Shown here one piece after another: positions 25,501-38,584 of a DNA stretch of 64,000 nt. The position numbers were made by a program, and so were the translations under genes. The number at the start of each line of letters is the position of its first letter. Positions within the stretch are counted from its first letter, which is position 1. Origin of the DNA: Tanytarsus gracilentus. Lineage: Eukaryota; Arthropoda; Insecta; Diptera; Chironomidae. The notes under the pieces were generated by a model that was given only the letters and a program-made list of their open reading frames with translations, had not been told where the DNA came from and made no database searches. Location of the stretch: the NCBI GenBank assembly GCA_038502055.1, contig JAXRKN010000041.1, positions 1,965,501 through 2,029,500 of the forward strand, given 5' to 3'.

Positions 25501-28321
25501 GCACATGTTACTGCATACTGCACTCGATGGTGTAAAGATGATGAACAAACAATTTTAATAACATGGGAATTAAATGCAACTTGAGCGTGTAAATTTTGGT
25601 TGGTGATGATGCAAGTTGTGATAAATTCATTTTAAAACATTGTGTGATTAAAAATATTACTTTAAAAACTTCCACCCCTCGAACCCACAAATTCGATTTC
25701 CCGAATATTTTCCCACAAGCTTAAAATTTCCATGGATTTTTATCCTCTTTTCATAACATTGTGACAAAAGCAATTCATCGTCATAAAAATAAAGAAATTT
25801 CACCCAGATAATGCTCAACAATGCAATTGCAGTTGTGCAAACATAAAACTCTTCATATCAGCATCGTCATGCATTTCAATCCCTAAAAGTTCAATTGATT
25901 TATCTTTACGATGAGTATTTTTTTTATTGGAAATGAAAGCTTAAGGTTAATGATGTTGAAAAATCTTCAAATTGATTGAATTTTGTGTGTGAAAATGACT
26001 TGAGGGTCAAAATCAACATTGTGGCACTGAAACTGGGTGGCAACACTATCCTTTATACGTTAAGGTGAGATATATAAAGATAAGTTTAATCTTTAGGTAT
26101 CAACCGGAATAACTAAAGCAATAAACAGCATCTTGCTGTGTTATTAAACTTTTGAAATCAAAGTATGAAAACTCGCTGAAAATTTTATTAATTTGAAAAT
26201 ATTTAAATCACAAAACTTTAAAATTCATAAACAATTTATGAAAATTTTAAAAAAACTCATTTTTCATCCCTTGATTTGACATCATCATCTATCTAATGGC
26301 CGAACAATAAAGCATGCATGAGGTGAGAGAAAAAATGCTTCTAATATGAAAGCGAGTGGAAGGAAAGAAATGAATTATTACTGACAGTTACCATCATTGT
26401 ATCTAATGTTGACCATCTGCAAACTGTAAATTGTGCATACCATCATGTGCTCATGCTCTTTCACGTTCTTTCATTTAATTAAATAAAGATACAATAAATA
26501 TCCTTCCGTGCTCTCTTCTGCTCCATGACTAACAGTGTATACCGGAAATTCCTGAACATTCCCATGACATTTCTCGCTCACTTCTCCGCTCTATGATTGT
26601 CATAAAGTTTGAGTTGATGGTTCTTTTACAAGAACCTGTGACGTGATGGTGGAAACTGCTGCCGTGGGTGAATGTTGATAAAGTTTAAAAGGGGTTATGC
26701 TGCCGTGGGTGCTTTTGATTGTGATTTTTTGTGATGAAAATTCTCAAATTTTGTTTTTCAGAAAATTTAAATATTTAAAAGTTGTTAAATTTTTCTCTTC
26801 AATCAAAATTTGTTCGTCTGTGTCCAGCTATATAAAAAAGGCAATTAAGGAAATTATTGTGTGCTCACTCAGCAGAAATTCCCAACCTGCAATGAAACAC
26901 AAACAAACATACACACATCATATAGTTTTCAATTACGTAATGGAATGAATAACCATAAAACATGAATATGGCTTTAAATAATCCTCTCTCACTCTCACCC
27001 ACCAGGTTGACCTGAATTATTTGGCTTGTTGCTCACAATTGAGCCATAGATCTTTATCTCTTTCATCTCATTCCCATATCCGCATGATCACACGCCGCTA
27101 TGTAATATATTTATAGTTGTGCATATCCAGCAAAACACTATTAATTAAAAACACATCTCCACATAAAGCTCTCGTAGACTCATGGAGAACAACATTCATT
27201 CATATTAATTAGCATGTACAGAAATTGTGTGTGGGGCTGCTACTTCTTATCGTTAATGGAAAAGCGACTGGTTACAAAAAATTCAGAGCATTTTAGCCGA
27301 GGGATGAGAGGACACAACAGTTTCCTTTAACCCTAAATTAGTTGAGGATTTTTATGGGTCTCAGATGTAAAGTGTGTGAGTGTGGCTTTTTGGCACTTAT
27401 TCCACTCATATGAATGGCAAACGAGACAACTTGCTGTTGCTGCAAAAAAAGGTTTAATTAAATTATGACCAATTTGAATTTTGGGTTGGATTTTTTAGTC
27501 TGTTGCTTTTCGTTAGGGCGTTTGCGTTGAAAAGTATTTAAACACTGAGAGATAAAAGTTTTTGCCCCAAAGTCAACTCCAACTATTTTTAATCTGACTC
27601 TTCTTTATATTCCAGCGCAACATAATATTTTAATTAATTTCACTTCTCATGCTTACTCCCCTGTGCATTGCATACACACACTCACATTATAAACACACGC
27701 AGATGTGAACCCCTCTTGCAAATCAACTGAACTCAACTAGGAATATACATAATTTATCTATTATCACATGCTATCTTATTACCCTCCGCTTTTCCCCTCT
27801 CGTGTATGCAAAAATTGAAAATTAAAAAATTTTCTCGCTACATTTTGCTGCGAGGCTTGCTTGCAATATGAGGGAAAATGTAATCTTTTACTATGAATTG
27901 AATTATTATATTAATAATTTTTCAATCAGACATTACACAGACACTTGATCGCATAATATTGTAATTGACTTTTAAGAGTCATGTCTCGATTGCTCGAAGA
28001 GGTAAATGCAAAAAAGTTTAAGGTAAAATCCTTTTATTAAATAAATATTTATTCATGGAAGTTGAGACTAATTCTGACTTAATCCGATCTACTTTCGGAT
28101 CCCCTTTTACACTCCAATTCATTATGTGTGACGTAGCAGTGCCTTAAAGGGAAAAACAGAGTCGTTTGGCATGAGAAAAATGAGAAATAATCTTTAATCT
28201 AAATTAAATTTACAGTCGCTGCATCCGCATACAGTTTGTAGTCACTCGTAAATATGAGTTGAGTTTAAGTTTCATGTGGCGAATTAAGTCACCGTCGAGG
28301 GAATTGTGTTGGAGTTCTATT

Positions 28322-28345
28322 TTAAGGTAAACTTATTTACCTTAA
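28322..28345. repeat. Perfect short inverted repeat
   Basis: Arms TTAAGGTAAA (28322-28331) and its exact complement (28336-28345) are separated by CTTA. It could form a 10-bp hairpin or bind a dimeric factor. Function unknown. Confidence 0.6.
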
Positions 28346-28600
28346 CCTGATATCACACAGGGTTGTGGCATGGAATTACTGTATGACATTTACTGTTAGT
28401 TGACATAAAATTATGAATAAAGAATTAATTTTAAAAATAAAAATTCAATAAAATCTTACAAATTCGAATGTGCTTTAATTTGTTGACAACATTGTGTTGA
28501 TAAAATTCATAAACCGTCACCGTGTCCGTCTCTTGAGAAAGAGTTTTTATTTTAATGAGAAAAAATTTCTATTTTTAATGAGCACTCAAGCTTCACCTTT

Positions 28601-28616
28601 GTGTGTGTGTGTGTGC
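28601..28616. repeat. (TG)8 microsatellite
   Basis: Sixteen uninterrupted bases of TG. Confidence 0.9.
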
Positions 28617-31600
28617 AACTTATACTCAAGTGCTTTAACTAAAAGCTGTGATATTATGTGGAGATTGTGATGGGAGTTGAGTTAAATGTAATTTCATGTT
28701 TTTCCTGATATTTTTCTCATCATCATGGGTTGTTTGTATCATCATCTATATCCTTGCTACCTTCATGCCCGAATTCCCTCATGCAAAACAAGGCTCATGT
28801 CAACGCTAGAGCTAAAATTTAATATGATTCTGTGTATCATGCACATTTATTTCTATTTTCTGATGATATTACCGTTAACAAACTTAATCCATGAGAGTGA
28901 TGTGATGCGCTCGATGGTCGACCTTTAATAGTGGGATGTTGAAACTTTTTCATTAAAATGAGAAATTTAATTTATTCAAAATGACATTAAATTGTAAATA
29001 TTCTCATTTGTGATGTCGTGATAAAGTCACGATACGATGTTTGATATTCAGCGAAGAAAGTTCTATTGTTGGGGGATGATAGTGACATTGTTCAACTGTA
29101 TTGTGCCATATTATTATGAATTTTATAAAATTTGAATTTATTAGTTTTAAAAAAATAATAAAAATATTTATTTTTAAATTTAAATTAATCACAATCAAAT
29201 GTTCACAAACTGTAAACTTCTTCCCTGTATTTAAAATATCCACCTTGACTTTTTTGTAGTCATGAAAATTTTCTTTAAAAGCTCGAAGCATTTTTTCTAA
29301 GAAAATTTTAATGCGTATTGTTATGGAAGAAATGCGAAGTTAATAAAAGTAACGAGAAATTCCATGAACGAGGGGAGTCGTGCAAGTCATTATGGCAGGT
29401 TTGAGAGTCAATTAAAATCGTGTTCATTCGAAACTTTTTCAGCTCACTCACTCCAAAGTAAATTGCTTATGATAATGACATCGAAAGATGATATTGGTGG
29501 TGAGGTGGGAGTGATGTCTCATTAAGTCGACTATATAATATAGGAAATTCATTGTCTCCCCATCGGACATATATGTGTGTCACTTAATGGTCGCAACATG
29601 TTACGGTTTAATGTCAATTCTCTCCTCTGTGAATATTCAATGATGAATCTCACTGCGGGCTTGTCGTATGATGAACATTATCGCACATGAATCTTTAAGG
29701 CAGTCAATAAATGTTTCCCTACAAACATTTACACACTTTATTATGTGTGTTTGAGACTATTTATTGCAGATGTACACAATTCATTAGTTCAGCAACGCAA
29801 ACATGTTTGCAATTCCGTTTCTGGACGAGAGAAAGAGAGATGGGAGCATATTGATATCGATTTGTGTCGTCAGATGGTACTAAAGGGATGCAATTTAATA
29901 GGTGGATGCTTTAATGTATTGGATACGAAATTAATTTTTAAAAGTTATGCATGTAAAACATCGTGAAAAGTGCAATAATTTTTTAGATTTTTGTCAATTT
30001 GTCTTTCAACTTTATTGCAAAACAAAATTCTTTTTTAATCCCCTCACTTTGTTTCTCAAAATCTTCTTTATTATAAATTCCAAATAGCACAAAGAAGATT
30101 GTGCTTCGAAGAATATTTTAGACTGGTTGATAAATTAAGCATCACAGCCGTATACGATGGAAAAGGTATTAGTAAATACGTGAGAGACATAAAATTTACA
30201 CACTGCAGAAAAAAAATATGTTCCATCGTTGTACGAGGAGGTGTTTAGCGTCTAATCCCAGCTAATGCGTGTCGTGTTACAAGCATAGGGAAAATGGAAG
30301 GGATATAAAATGATAAAGTTTAAGTCTATTTTTAAAAACAACCAACGAGTCGAGGGAGATTTATTGATGGAATTTCATTTTTCATCCCATCGTAAAACAA
30401 CTCGTGGAGGTGTGGTTGAGATAATAAAGCGGGTTGCTTTTAGGAGTTCATAAAAATGGATTTTGAATTTTATGAAAATAAAATGAAATTTGTGGAATTT
30501 GTTTATGTTTTGGATTTCCTGGAAATAAATTAAATTCTTGAAATTTGTGCAATTTTTTCTTAGAATTTAAAATTATTAAATTCTAAAAAATTCTACCTCA
30601 CCTCAATAGTCACCCACATCATCTGTCGACACATTCAGGTCGTCATCATTTTAAATAGAGATGAGGAAAGGAAAATATTGTAATAGTACATAGAAAAGCA
30701 TATCGATGTCGCGTACGGAATACATAAACAGATCAATGCAATATTTTTTTTGCAAATGTTGAAAAACTCTCGTCGACTTGTTCAATATGAGGGCAATACA
30801 TCGAGTACGATTATGAAAAAAAGGGGAGCAAGAGCGACAATACGAGAATGGCAGAGATGCCATTAGAGAACAGAGGGTGCCTCTTGTTACAACAGATCAC
30901 TGAAAAGAATGCCGGTAAATATTTATTTGAGTGTATGTGCAGCATATGCCGACATTGCCCATATTGTTGCTGTAGTGCTAAAACACGTCTCTAGTTTGAG
31001 AATTTTTCCATTTGAAAAGTAAATAATATTTTTTTAGGGAATGCCATGAGTACGAATGTAAATATTATGAGAATTTTAATCCAAAAACTGCCAGATTTAA
31101 AAATTGGGGGAAAATTCCAAACATTTGGTGTCCGACACGGAAAAAATCTCGAATGTGAAAAATTTCTCGACCATAAATTTGTGGTTATGAAAAATGAGGG
31201 TGAGTAGAAATTGTTTACGGGCTTGTAAATTAGAATGATTTATTTCGATAAATAAACTGGCCAATTTTTGTTACAAAACATTTAATTACTAATTAAAGTT
31301 TTAATTTAAATATTTTTTGAATAAAGTTTAACATATTTTTTCACCCTCAAAAACTTTATTCAAACGTAATAAAACACAATAAAATCTGACTCCACATAAA
31401 AATTGTCTACTTTTATAGAAACTAAGTTAGACAGCTCAGTAAGCACTTCTGCTATTTTAGTACATTTATTTTCATCCCTTTGTGGCATGTAATTTATTCA
31501 ATTATAAACGAGTCCTTTTATAGTGCTGCTAGATTTATAAACTCGGAGCACATATTCAGTAGACTAACAAGTGAAACAAGGGAAGATTTTATAAAAAAAT

Positions 31601-31998
31601 ATTAGAACTTTTAAATCAAATTTAAATTTTTTTAAAAATAGTTTCCACCCCTTGATTAAACGTGAAATTTTGCATTCTCTTCACAAGCTTAAACCAAAAA
31701 AAGTTCATTTAATAAAATTAAGAGATAAAATAATTTTGTAAAAGAAAAATAAATAATTTATGATGCTGACTTGACTTTTTGTCTCATTCACTGCGTTGCG
31801 AATTTTCCGTTTGTTGATGAAACAATTGAGATTTTTGAGGATTTTATATTGTTGACATTTTATGAGATTTATCATTTTTCTCTGAAATCCATTCGAAAAA
31901 GATTCAGCTGATAAAAAGCTTTCAGGGAAAATTTATTATCCCAAATCCTAAGTGGCTATCTAAAAAAAAAAAAAAATAAAATTTGAATTTTTAAAAAT

Positions 31999-32170
<172 letters not shown>

Positions 32171-32474
32171 GTTTTTTGTCTTGTTTTGTCTTTACCCCGT
32201 GGCTATCGCATTATTTTCAATTGATTTTGGTATTTCGCTCGGAGGGTGAGACATAGATTTATCATCGTAAATAAGTAATCATAGCAAATATCGCTAAACA
32301 TTCATTGTTGAATGATTGGTAAATTCTTTTGATGATTTAAAATAATATTTAGATTTAGTTTAATGTTAAAACTTAATTTAATCTTAAGATTTAGTATAAT
32401 CTGATAGTTTTGTTCATTTGATCATTTAAATTGTTAAAATTTAAAAATTTCAATTTTTCCAACAAAAAATTAAC

Positions 32475-32720
32475 TTCAATCCTCAATAAACATAAAATTT
32501 TTAAAGCATCCTCATTGTCGTCTAGACTCAGGAAATTTTGTCGATCATAGAACCAATTTTCTTTTGTCATCGTCATGTTGACAAAGGTCAGACGAATTCC
32601 AATCGAGAGCGAAAAATCAATTAAGGCAACTAATGGCAATATAATCAGACACACACGAAATACGTGCAATTCAAACCAAAATGAAAAATTTTCTCTATCG
32701 ACAGTTTTTGACTTTGATGA
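32475..32720 (-). CDS. Weak candidate coding exon of unknown gene
   Basis: The minus-strand frame is preceded by an acceptor-like CACTTTCAG (AG at 32721-32722) and followed by a donor-like GAA|GTTAAT at 32475/32474. The exon would be 82 codons, phase 0 at both ends. Local base composition is less AT-rich than its surroundings, and codons such as CTG ACC GTC AAC ATG ACG look coding. The peptide has a hydrophobic segment (VCLIILPLVALIDF), a glycosylation sequon (NMT) and an acidic stretch (SLDDNEDA). No family is recognised and no partner exons were found. It could equally be conserved non-coding sequence or chance. Confidence 0.25.
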
Positions 32721-35700
32721 CTGAAAGTGCACCAAGAGGAAACATTTATGGTTTCAATGGAAATTTACTTTGGTTTCTGTGCAAACAGAAAATGCATTTT
32801 GGATTTCGAAATGACTTGTGAAGTTTTGCAAATAGATTCGATATTCAAACATTTTTTGAATTGAATTGTGACATCGTGAATTTTTGAATTTTTATTAATG
32901 TTACAAAATTTGAAGCATTACTAAAAATTAAAATCATTAAATTCACTCAAAATGTCGAAAAATATTTAACATGTTTATTTTTATCCATCCTCGAAATTTT
33001 ACATCTAAAGCCATGAAGTGGTGGTCAGATAGCAGTGTCAGATGGTGCACCATTGAAAAATGGTTTTTTGTCAGCATCCTCAACAATAGTCTATTTGCTA
33101 ACTGAGCGCACAATGAAACTGAAAATTTCATGTTCGAGCACACACATTCAATTTTTTATACAAATGAAGTCAATAAAGTTCTTTCTAAATGAAAAAAACA
33201 TTTATGGAAAATTCAATCATTCACGATGGAAATTCAAAGCAAAACAAGAAAGTAAAAATTTAGTAATAAATTTTTTTCACTTTTTTTAATTTTTTTTATT
33301 CCTAAATACTTCAATGTCAATTTCATCACAAAAAATATTTTATTCACTGTCATGTAAATTTAGTCCAATCTCATCTTTTTTATCTTCGTTTCGCAATTCA
33401 ATTTGCATGTAGAGTGAAAAATCCTCGTTTTATTATTCAACAGCACACAATCGATCAAGCGCATCTCATATCAATCTCTGAAGTGGAAAATCAATTTATG
33501 CGCAACTAATGACCACAATGAATGCAATTAGGGGTTAATTTGCATTGCTAATGTTTACTTGAATATTTATGCGAGATTTACCTTTATCTTACGTCCATCT
33601 AAAGTCCACCCATCGTTTTCCGCACTTATTGCTGAATGGTTTAGCTTTACTTTAATTGCTATCACAACACCATCAGCCGTGTGCCATTGAAATAAAAATT
33701 AATGACGAGAGCAACTTTAACACACACATGGGATTTTTTTGTTGGCTATTAGAAAATATGAGAGTCATAAAAGAATTTAGCGTAAGACATTTAACTCTGA
33801 TGGATAAAAAAGTAATCAAAGCGAGAATTAGAATTTATTGATTAGAGATTAAAATGGAGTTAAGTGAGATAAAAAGAAAATGTCACAAAAATAATGCAAG
33901 GATGAGACATTTTGTGTGAATTAAAAAAGAGTCAAAATTAAAGTTATATTAAAATTAATTAAAATTCAATCTGCATAATTAACAGAAACAATTTTTAATA
34001 TCAAAGTGTGTCACCCCTGAAAATTCACCACAAAGTTATTAAAAAAATATTAAACTCTTTTTCTTTTATAACTAATTGATTGATCAACTCAATTTCAAAT
34101 TAATTAACAGAAGTCAATTAAGCAAGCAATCTGAAATTTCTAAAGTGTTTCGTTACACTAATTAAAATCGAGGCGAGTCAACTTCCTGCCATCGATACAT
34201 GAAAACTTTCACTCCAATCTTTTACAAACTTGTAAACATTTCCAATTGATTTTACCTCACACTTTTCCTTAGTTTCTCGAGCATCTTAATCCTCTCTCTT
34301 ACGAATTAATTAGGTTCTTGCGACGAAGACGAAAGATAAACTTTTTCTCTCCTTCAACGCAGCAACAATAGAATTCTCACAGCATGATGCAAGAGAGAGA
34401 AAGTTTTAAGCTGTAAGGCGAAGCTAAAAGTTTATTGCTCAAACTATTTCTATGATGATGAAACTGTTTCGTCACAATTTAACGCTTTTTAGTATTTGAA
34501 ACAAATATTGAATGGCATCAATTCATTTCAGCCTAAAAAGCGTTGAAGAAACGATTTTGAACTGGTTGAGGTCACAAGATTAACCTTAAAAATCCAGGAA
34601 ATTTTCAAATTTTATTAAACCGTTAATTTAAAAAAATTCAAGCAAATTTTGAATTAGCAATTTTTTGTCCGCTCTCAGTATAAAAGAGACAATTTCAATG
34701 TGACGTCGTACGAGTTGAAAACTTTATTCTCCAGAAAAACGCTTTTTGTATCCTCAACTATCTATTGAAATATATGTGAGTGTGCATGAGTATACGATGA
34801 TGAAAGCAATATCATGCACTTAGTTTGTGTTTGTATTTTTTAGTGATTAAAAAACTTTTCTTTCCGTTCTTCTCAATTTTTATTTCTCTCCGTATATCCG
34901 TATTTTTGATTCACAGCCATGCATCAAACATGAAAAACATTTATGAGACGAGAGAGTTTTTTCATCCTCAATGAATTTTTTTATTCTACGTTCATCGTCG
35001 GAAAATTGTTTTCCACATATTTTTCCATTCATTCGACTCATTTTTTTCTCTCTACTTGTTATAGTGAAATTTTTGCGCTCTTCATGCTGTGGAATATTTT
35101 TAAGAGTTTGAAAAAATAAGATTTATTTTTCCGTGTACATTTTGAGTGAATTTTTCGTGTTCTATGGATTGACTTGGGTTGGAAATTTTAAAAATTTTCA
35201 TTAAATAATTTTTTTAATAAAAAGTTATAAAAACTCTCCAACTTCTTTTCAACCGAAAGATGTCAATTTCTGTATTTGCAGAGAAAACTTATTGAGTGAA
35301 AAAAGTTGTCTGAAACAAAAATAGAAAAAATCTTTTCATCCTATTTTAATTGGCAAAAAAAAATGATTTATGACATTTTACTTAATCATCTTTCAATCGA
35401 TGCATCATTAATCTTTAGGAGCGTTTAATGTCTCAACCACGATGGACATCAAAAAACAATTTTCTGTCGACAGATGGAAAAAATCAACCGATTGATATTT
35501 GATGAGCATATTTGAGCGAAAAATGTCAATCAACTTTATTGAGCTATTTTCCGTGGTGATGCAACAGATGGATAATAAAATGTGGAAGAAAGTTAAAAAT
35601 TTTTTAAAATTCTTAAAGATTGAGTTTTAAATTTTTTTTGTCATCATTTATAATTTTTAAAAATTTTCCATGAAATAATTTTCCTTTCAGCGTTTTCCTC

Positions 35701-36930
35701 CGGTAAAAATAATCAAGCAGTTTTTCTGAATTTTCTTTGTATTTCAATCCAACCGACTGAAAAGAGGAAAACGAGAAAATTCTATTTGCATAGGAAAAAC
35801 CTGTTTTAAATATTTGCACAAGTTTATAAATCATTTCGAAAGCTTGTTTCATTTTTTCATGTTATTTTAACGCTGAATATGTGAAGATTAAAAAAGTTTA
35901 AATTTTTAAACACTTAAAAGCCTAAAAACTAAATTTTCAACGGTTTTTAAATTTAAATTTCAAAAATTGTCAATTTCAACTTTCAAATTACTTTTTTATC
36001 CATCATCCTTTCAGTTTCTTTTCTTTTTCGTCGTTCTTCAAACATCAGCAGCGACGAAAACATTTTTTGCTTGTGCAATCTGACTTTATCCAATCTCTTT
36101 CTCCTTCCTCAACCATTCCGACTGACTGCAGGAGAAAAATAAGAGCGCTTACTTTCATGGCGAACTTGAATTTACTACAGAAAGCCAACGTCGTTGTTGT
36201 AATCCAGTCAGTGTTGAGATAAAGTCGCTAGAAAAATGTTAAGACAAGAAAAAACTCCTTCAAAGTCATAAATCTATTTCGTTGGAAAATGGGAAAAAAT
36301 CTTGTGAAACATGAAATCCCATTCTTGCTTATTGGTTCTGATAAATGAACTTGTGATGTTATAAAAGTTACCCTGAATAATGTCTCTAAACGAAATTATT
36401 TGTTTTGCATGCACATTTTGTTGCTCTTGCTTATAAATCTGCAGAGGAAATTGATGACACGAGCTCGTTTTAGTTTATAGCTCTCGAGAGTCTGTTTGAT
36501 TGATACAACGAGACACCGATTTGTGTTTTGGATGGAAAATTTGAGACATTTTAAAATATTGAAATTAATTTTTTTGTTTAAAGATTTTTAAAATTTCAAT
36601 TTTTAACTCAATCTTTAACACTTTTTGAACACTCCCGCTTTTTTCTACGACTCAATTTCTTTAGCTCTCAATTTTTCCACCATTTTTCTTTCGCACTTGA
36701 AGCGAATCCTTTAGATTCTGGTCTCACTTTAGTTTGATTGAAAAACATCTTTCTTGAATGCATCATGATGCGGAGATAGAAACGCTTGGTGTGTTCAATG
36801 GATTCATGGACATTCAATTTCACTTGAAAGGAAACCTTAATAAATTATTTATTGACTTTGTAACCCTCGTAGAACAATGAGTTCAAATTGAGCTCAAACA
36901 TTGAACTATTTAGTTCAAATGAACTAAATT

Positions 36931-36998
36931 AGTTCGAATTGAATTCAATTCGAACTCAAATGTTGAACTCAGCCAATTTAGTTCAACATTTGAGTTCG
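36931..36998. repeat. Nested palindromes near the left end of the element
   Basis: A 26-bp perfect palindrome centred on GAATTC spans 36931-36956. It overlaps a second inverted repeat with perfect 19-bp arms at 36951-36969 and 36980-36998 and a 10-nt spacer. Similar but imperfect palindromes recur near the right end (about 38340-38545). Confidence 0.85.
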
Positions 36999-37310
36999 AG
37001 TTGAATTCAATTTGAACTCAATTGTTGAACTAAATTTCCATGTTGAACTCTAAGGCTGAGTTCAAGATTTGAACAAGAATTTGAATTCAAGACTTGAACT
37101 AAATTTAAAGTTTTAGTTCAAAACTTGAACTCGAATTTAATTCAAGTCTTGAACTCAATTTGAATTCAAGTTTTGAACTAAAATTGGAGTATTTTGAATT
37201 AAATTTTATTTCAAATTTAATTCAAAACTTGAAGTCAATTTGAATTCAAAACTTGAACTAAAATTGGGGTATTTTGAAATAAACTTGAACTCAAATTTAT
37301 TTCAAAACTT

Positions 37311-37610
37311 GAACTCGATTTGAATTAAAGACTTAGACAAAATTTTGGATTTTTAATATAAACTTTATTTCAAAAGTTGAACTCGATTTGAACTAAAGAC
37401 TTAGACAAAATTTTGGGTTTTTAATATGAACTTTATTTAAAAACTTGAGCTCGATTTGAATTAAAGACTTAAACGAAATTTTGGGTTTTTAATATGAACT
37501 TTATTTAAAAACTTGAGCTCGATTTGAATTAAGGACTTAGACGAAATTTTGTGTTGTTAATATAAACTTTATTTCAAATTTATTTCAAAACTTGAACTCG
37601 ATTTGAATTG
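37311..37610. repeat. 68-bp tandem repeat array inside the element
   Basis: Units begin GA(A/G)CTCGATTTGAA at 37311, 37379, 37447, 37515 and 37594. Spacing is exactly 68 nt for the first three steps and 79 nt for the last, which carries an 11-nt extension. Less regular relatives of the unit extend to the left. Confidence 0.88.
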
Positions 37611-38063
37611 ATTGAAGCCCTAAATTAAGATTTGTTCTTTGTTTAATGTTAAAATAAATATTGGAATATTTATCTGATCCATAGTTTAATTATTACAATA
37701 ATTAGCAATTATAGCTATTATATATGTGTTTTTTGACCGACACTGATGATTTCCGGATCATATTGCACTCAAACAAGCAAAGATATCGCTGATAGTTATA
37801 ATCGTCACTTTTAATTAGAAATGGAAATGGTTGATTTATATTTAGTTTCTTCAATTTTAAAAATTTTAATGTATCCAAATGTAAACTTGCAAAAAACAAT
37901 AGGAAAAAATATTTTTTCTTTAAAAAAATAAATTAAAGAAAATTTTTGTTTATTAAAATTTAAATCAAAGGACAAAAAATATTTGAAATAGTTGGCAAAT
38001 TGATATAAAAAATAAGAATGGTTTAAATATAGCTTTTAGCCAAAATGGATTTTAACATAAAGT

Positions 38064-38138
38064 TTCCTCGGTGGTCTCGTGGTTACGCGCGCGCTTAGCA
38101 AACAGGAGTCCTGAGTTCGAGTTCGAGTCGGCGCAGCA
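38064..38138 (+). other. tRNA-like (Pol III type) segment within the element
   Basis: It contains an A-box-like TGGTCTCGTGGTTACGC and a B-box-like GAGTTCGAGTTCGAGTC about 40 nt downstream, in a GC-rich island within very AT-rich DNA, followed by an A-rich tail. I cannot fold it into a convincing cloverleaf: acceptor and anticodon stems do not pair well. It is better called a tRNA pseudogene or SINE head than a working tRNA. Confidence 0.5.
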
Positions 38139-38584
38139 AAAAAGTAAGAAAAATTTTTAAGTACAAAACTAATAAAAATTCCAATTTCTCTTCACACAGC
38201 AAAAAAGAATAAGTGCGAGCAAAAAAAAGTTAGTTAAATTAACTAAAGGAACACTTGGAAAGTGGAACAGTTCAAAAGTTGAATTCAAATTGAATTCAAA
38301 GGTTGAACTAAATTTTTTTTTAATTTGAAAATTTGAGGGCAATTTGAGTTCAAATTTCAGTTCGAATTGAATTCAATTTGAGTTCAAATTTCAGTTCGAA
38401 TTGAATTCAAATCGAAAATCGAGTTCAAATTTAGTTCAAACGTATATGGGCGAGTTCAACCGTTTTCATACAAAAGCTTACCACGCGATTTGAACTGAAC
38501 TGGATTTGAACTCAACATTTGAATTCAATTCGAACTCAAATAACACCCAAATTTGAACTCATGTTCTACCAGGGAAAGACTTTG

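Larger units (their letters stand above)
36854..38584. mobile_element. Inverted-repeat transposable element with 7-bp target duplication
   Basis: The left end TAACCCTCGTAGAACA (from 36861) and the complement of the right end, TTTCCCTGGTAGAACA (to 38577), match. The match continues inward as TGAGTTCAAATT with one base of slippage. The direct repeat GACTTTG flanks both sides (36854-36860 and 38578-38584). The body of about 1717 nt has no transposase frame, so it is non-autonomous (MITE or foldback-like). The superfamily is not determined, since 7-bp duplications fit few described groups. The interior is packed with GTTCAA/TTGAAC motifs, a 68-bp tandem array and a tRNA-like segment. Confidence 0.8.

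Noticed and set aside
38064..38138. Functional tRNA gene
   Set aside because: Acceptor and anticodon stems do not pair convincingly and the segment lies inside a repeat element.
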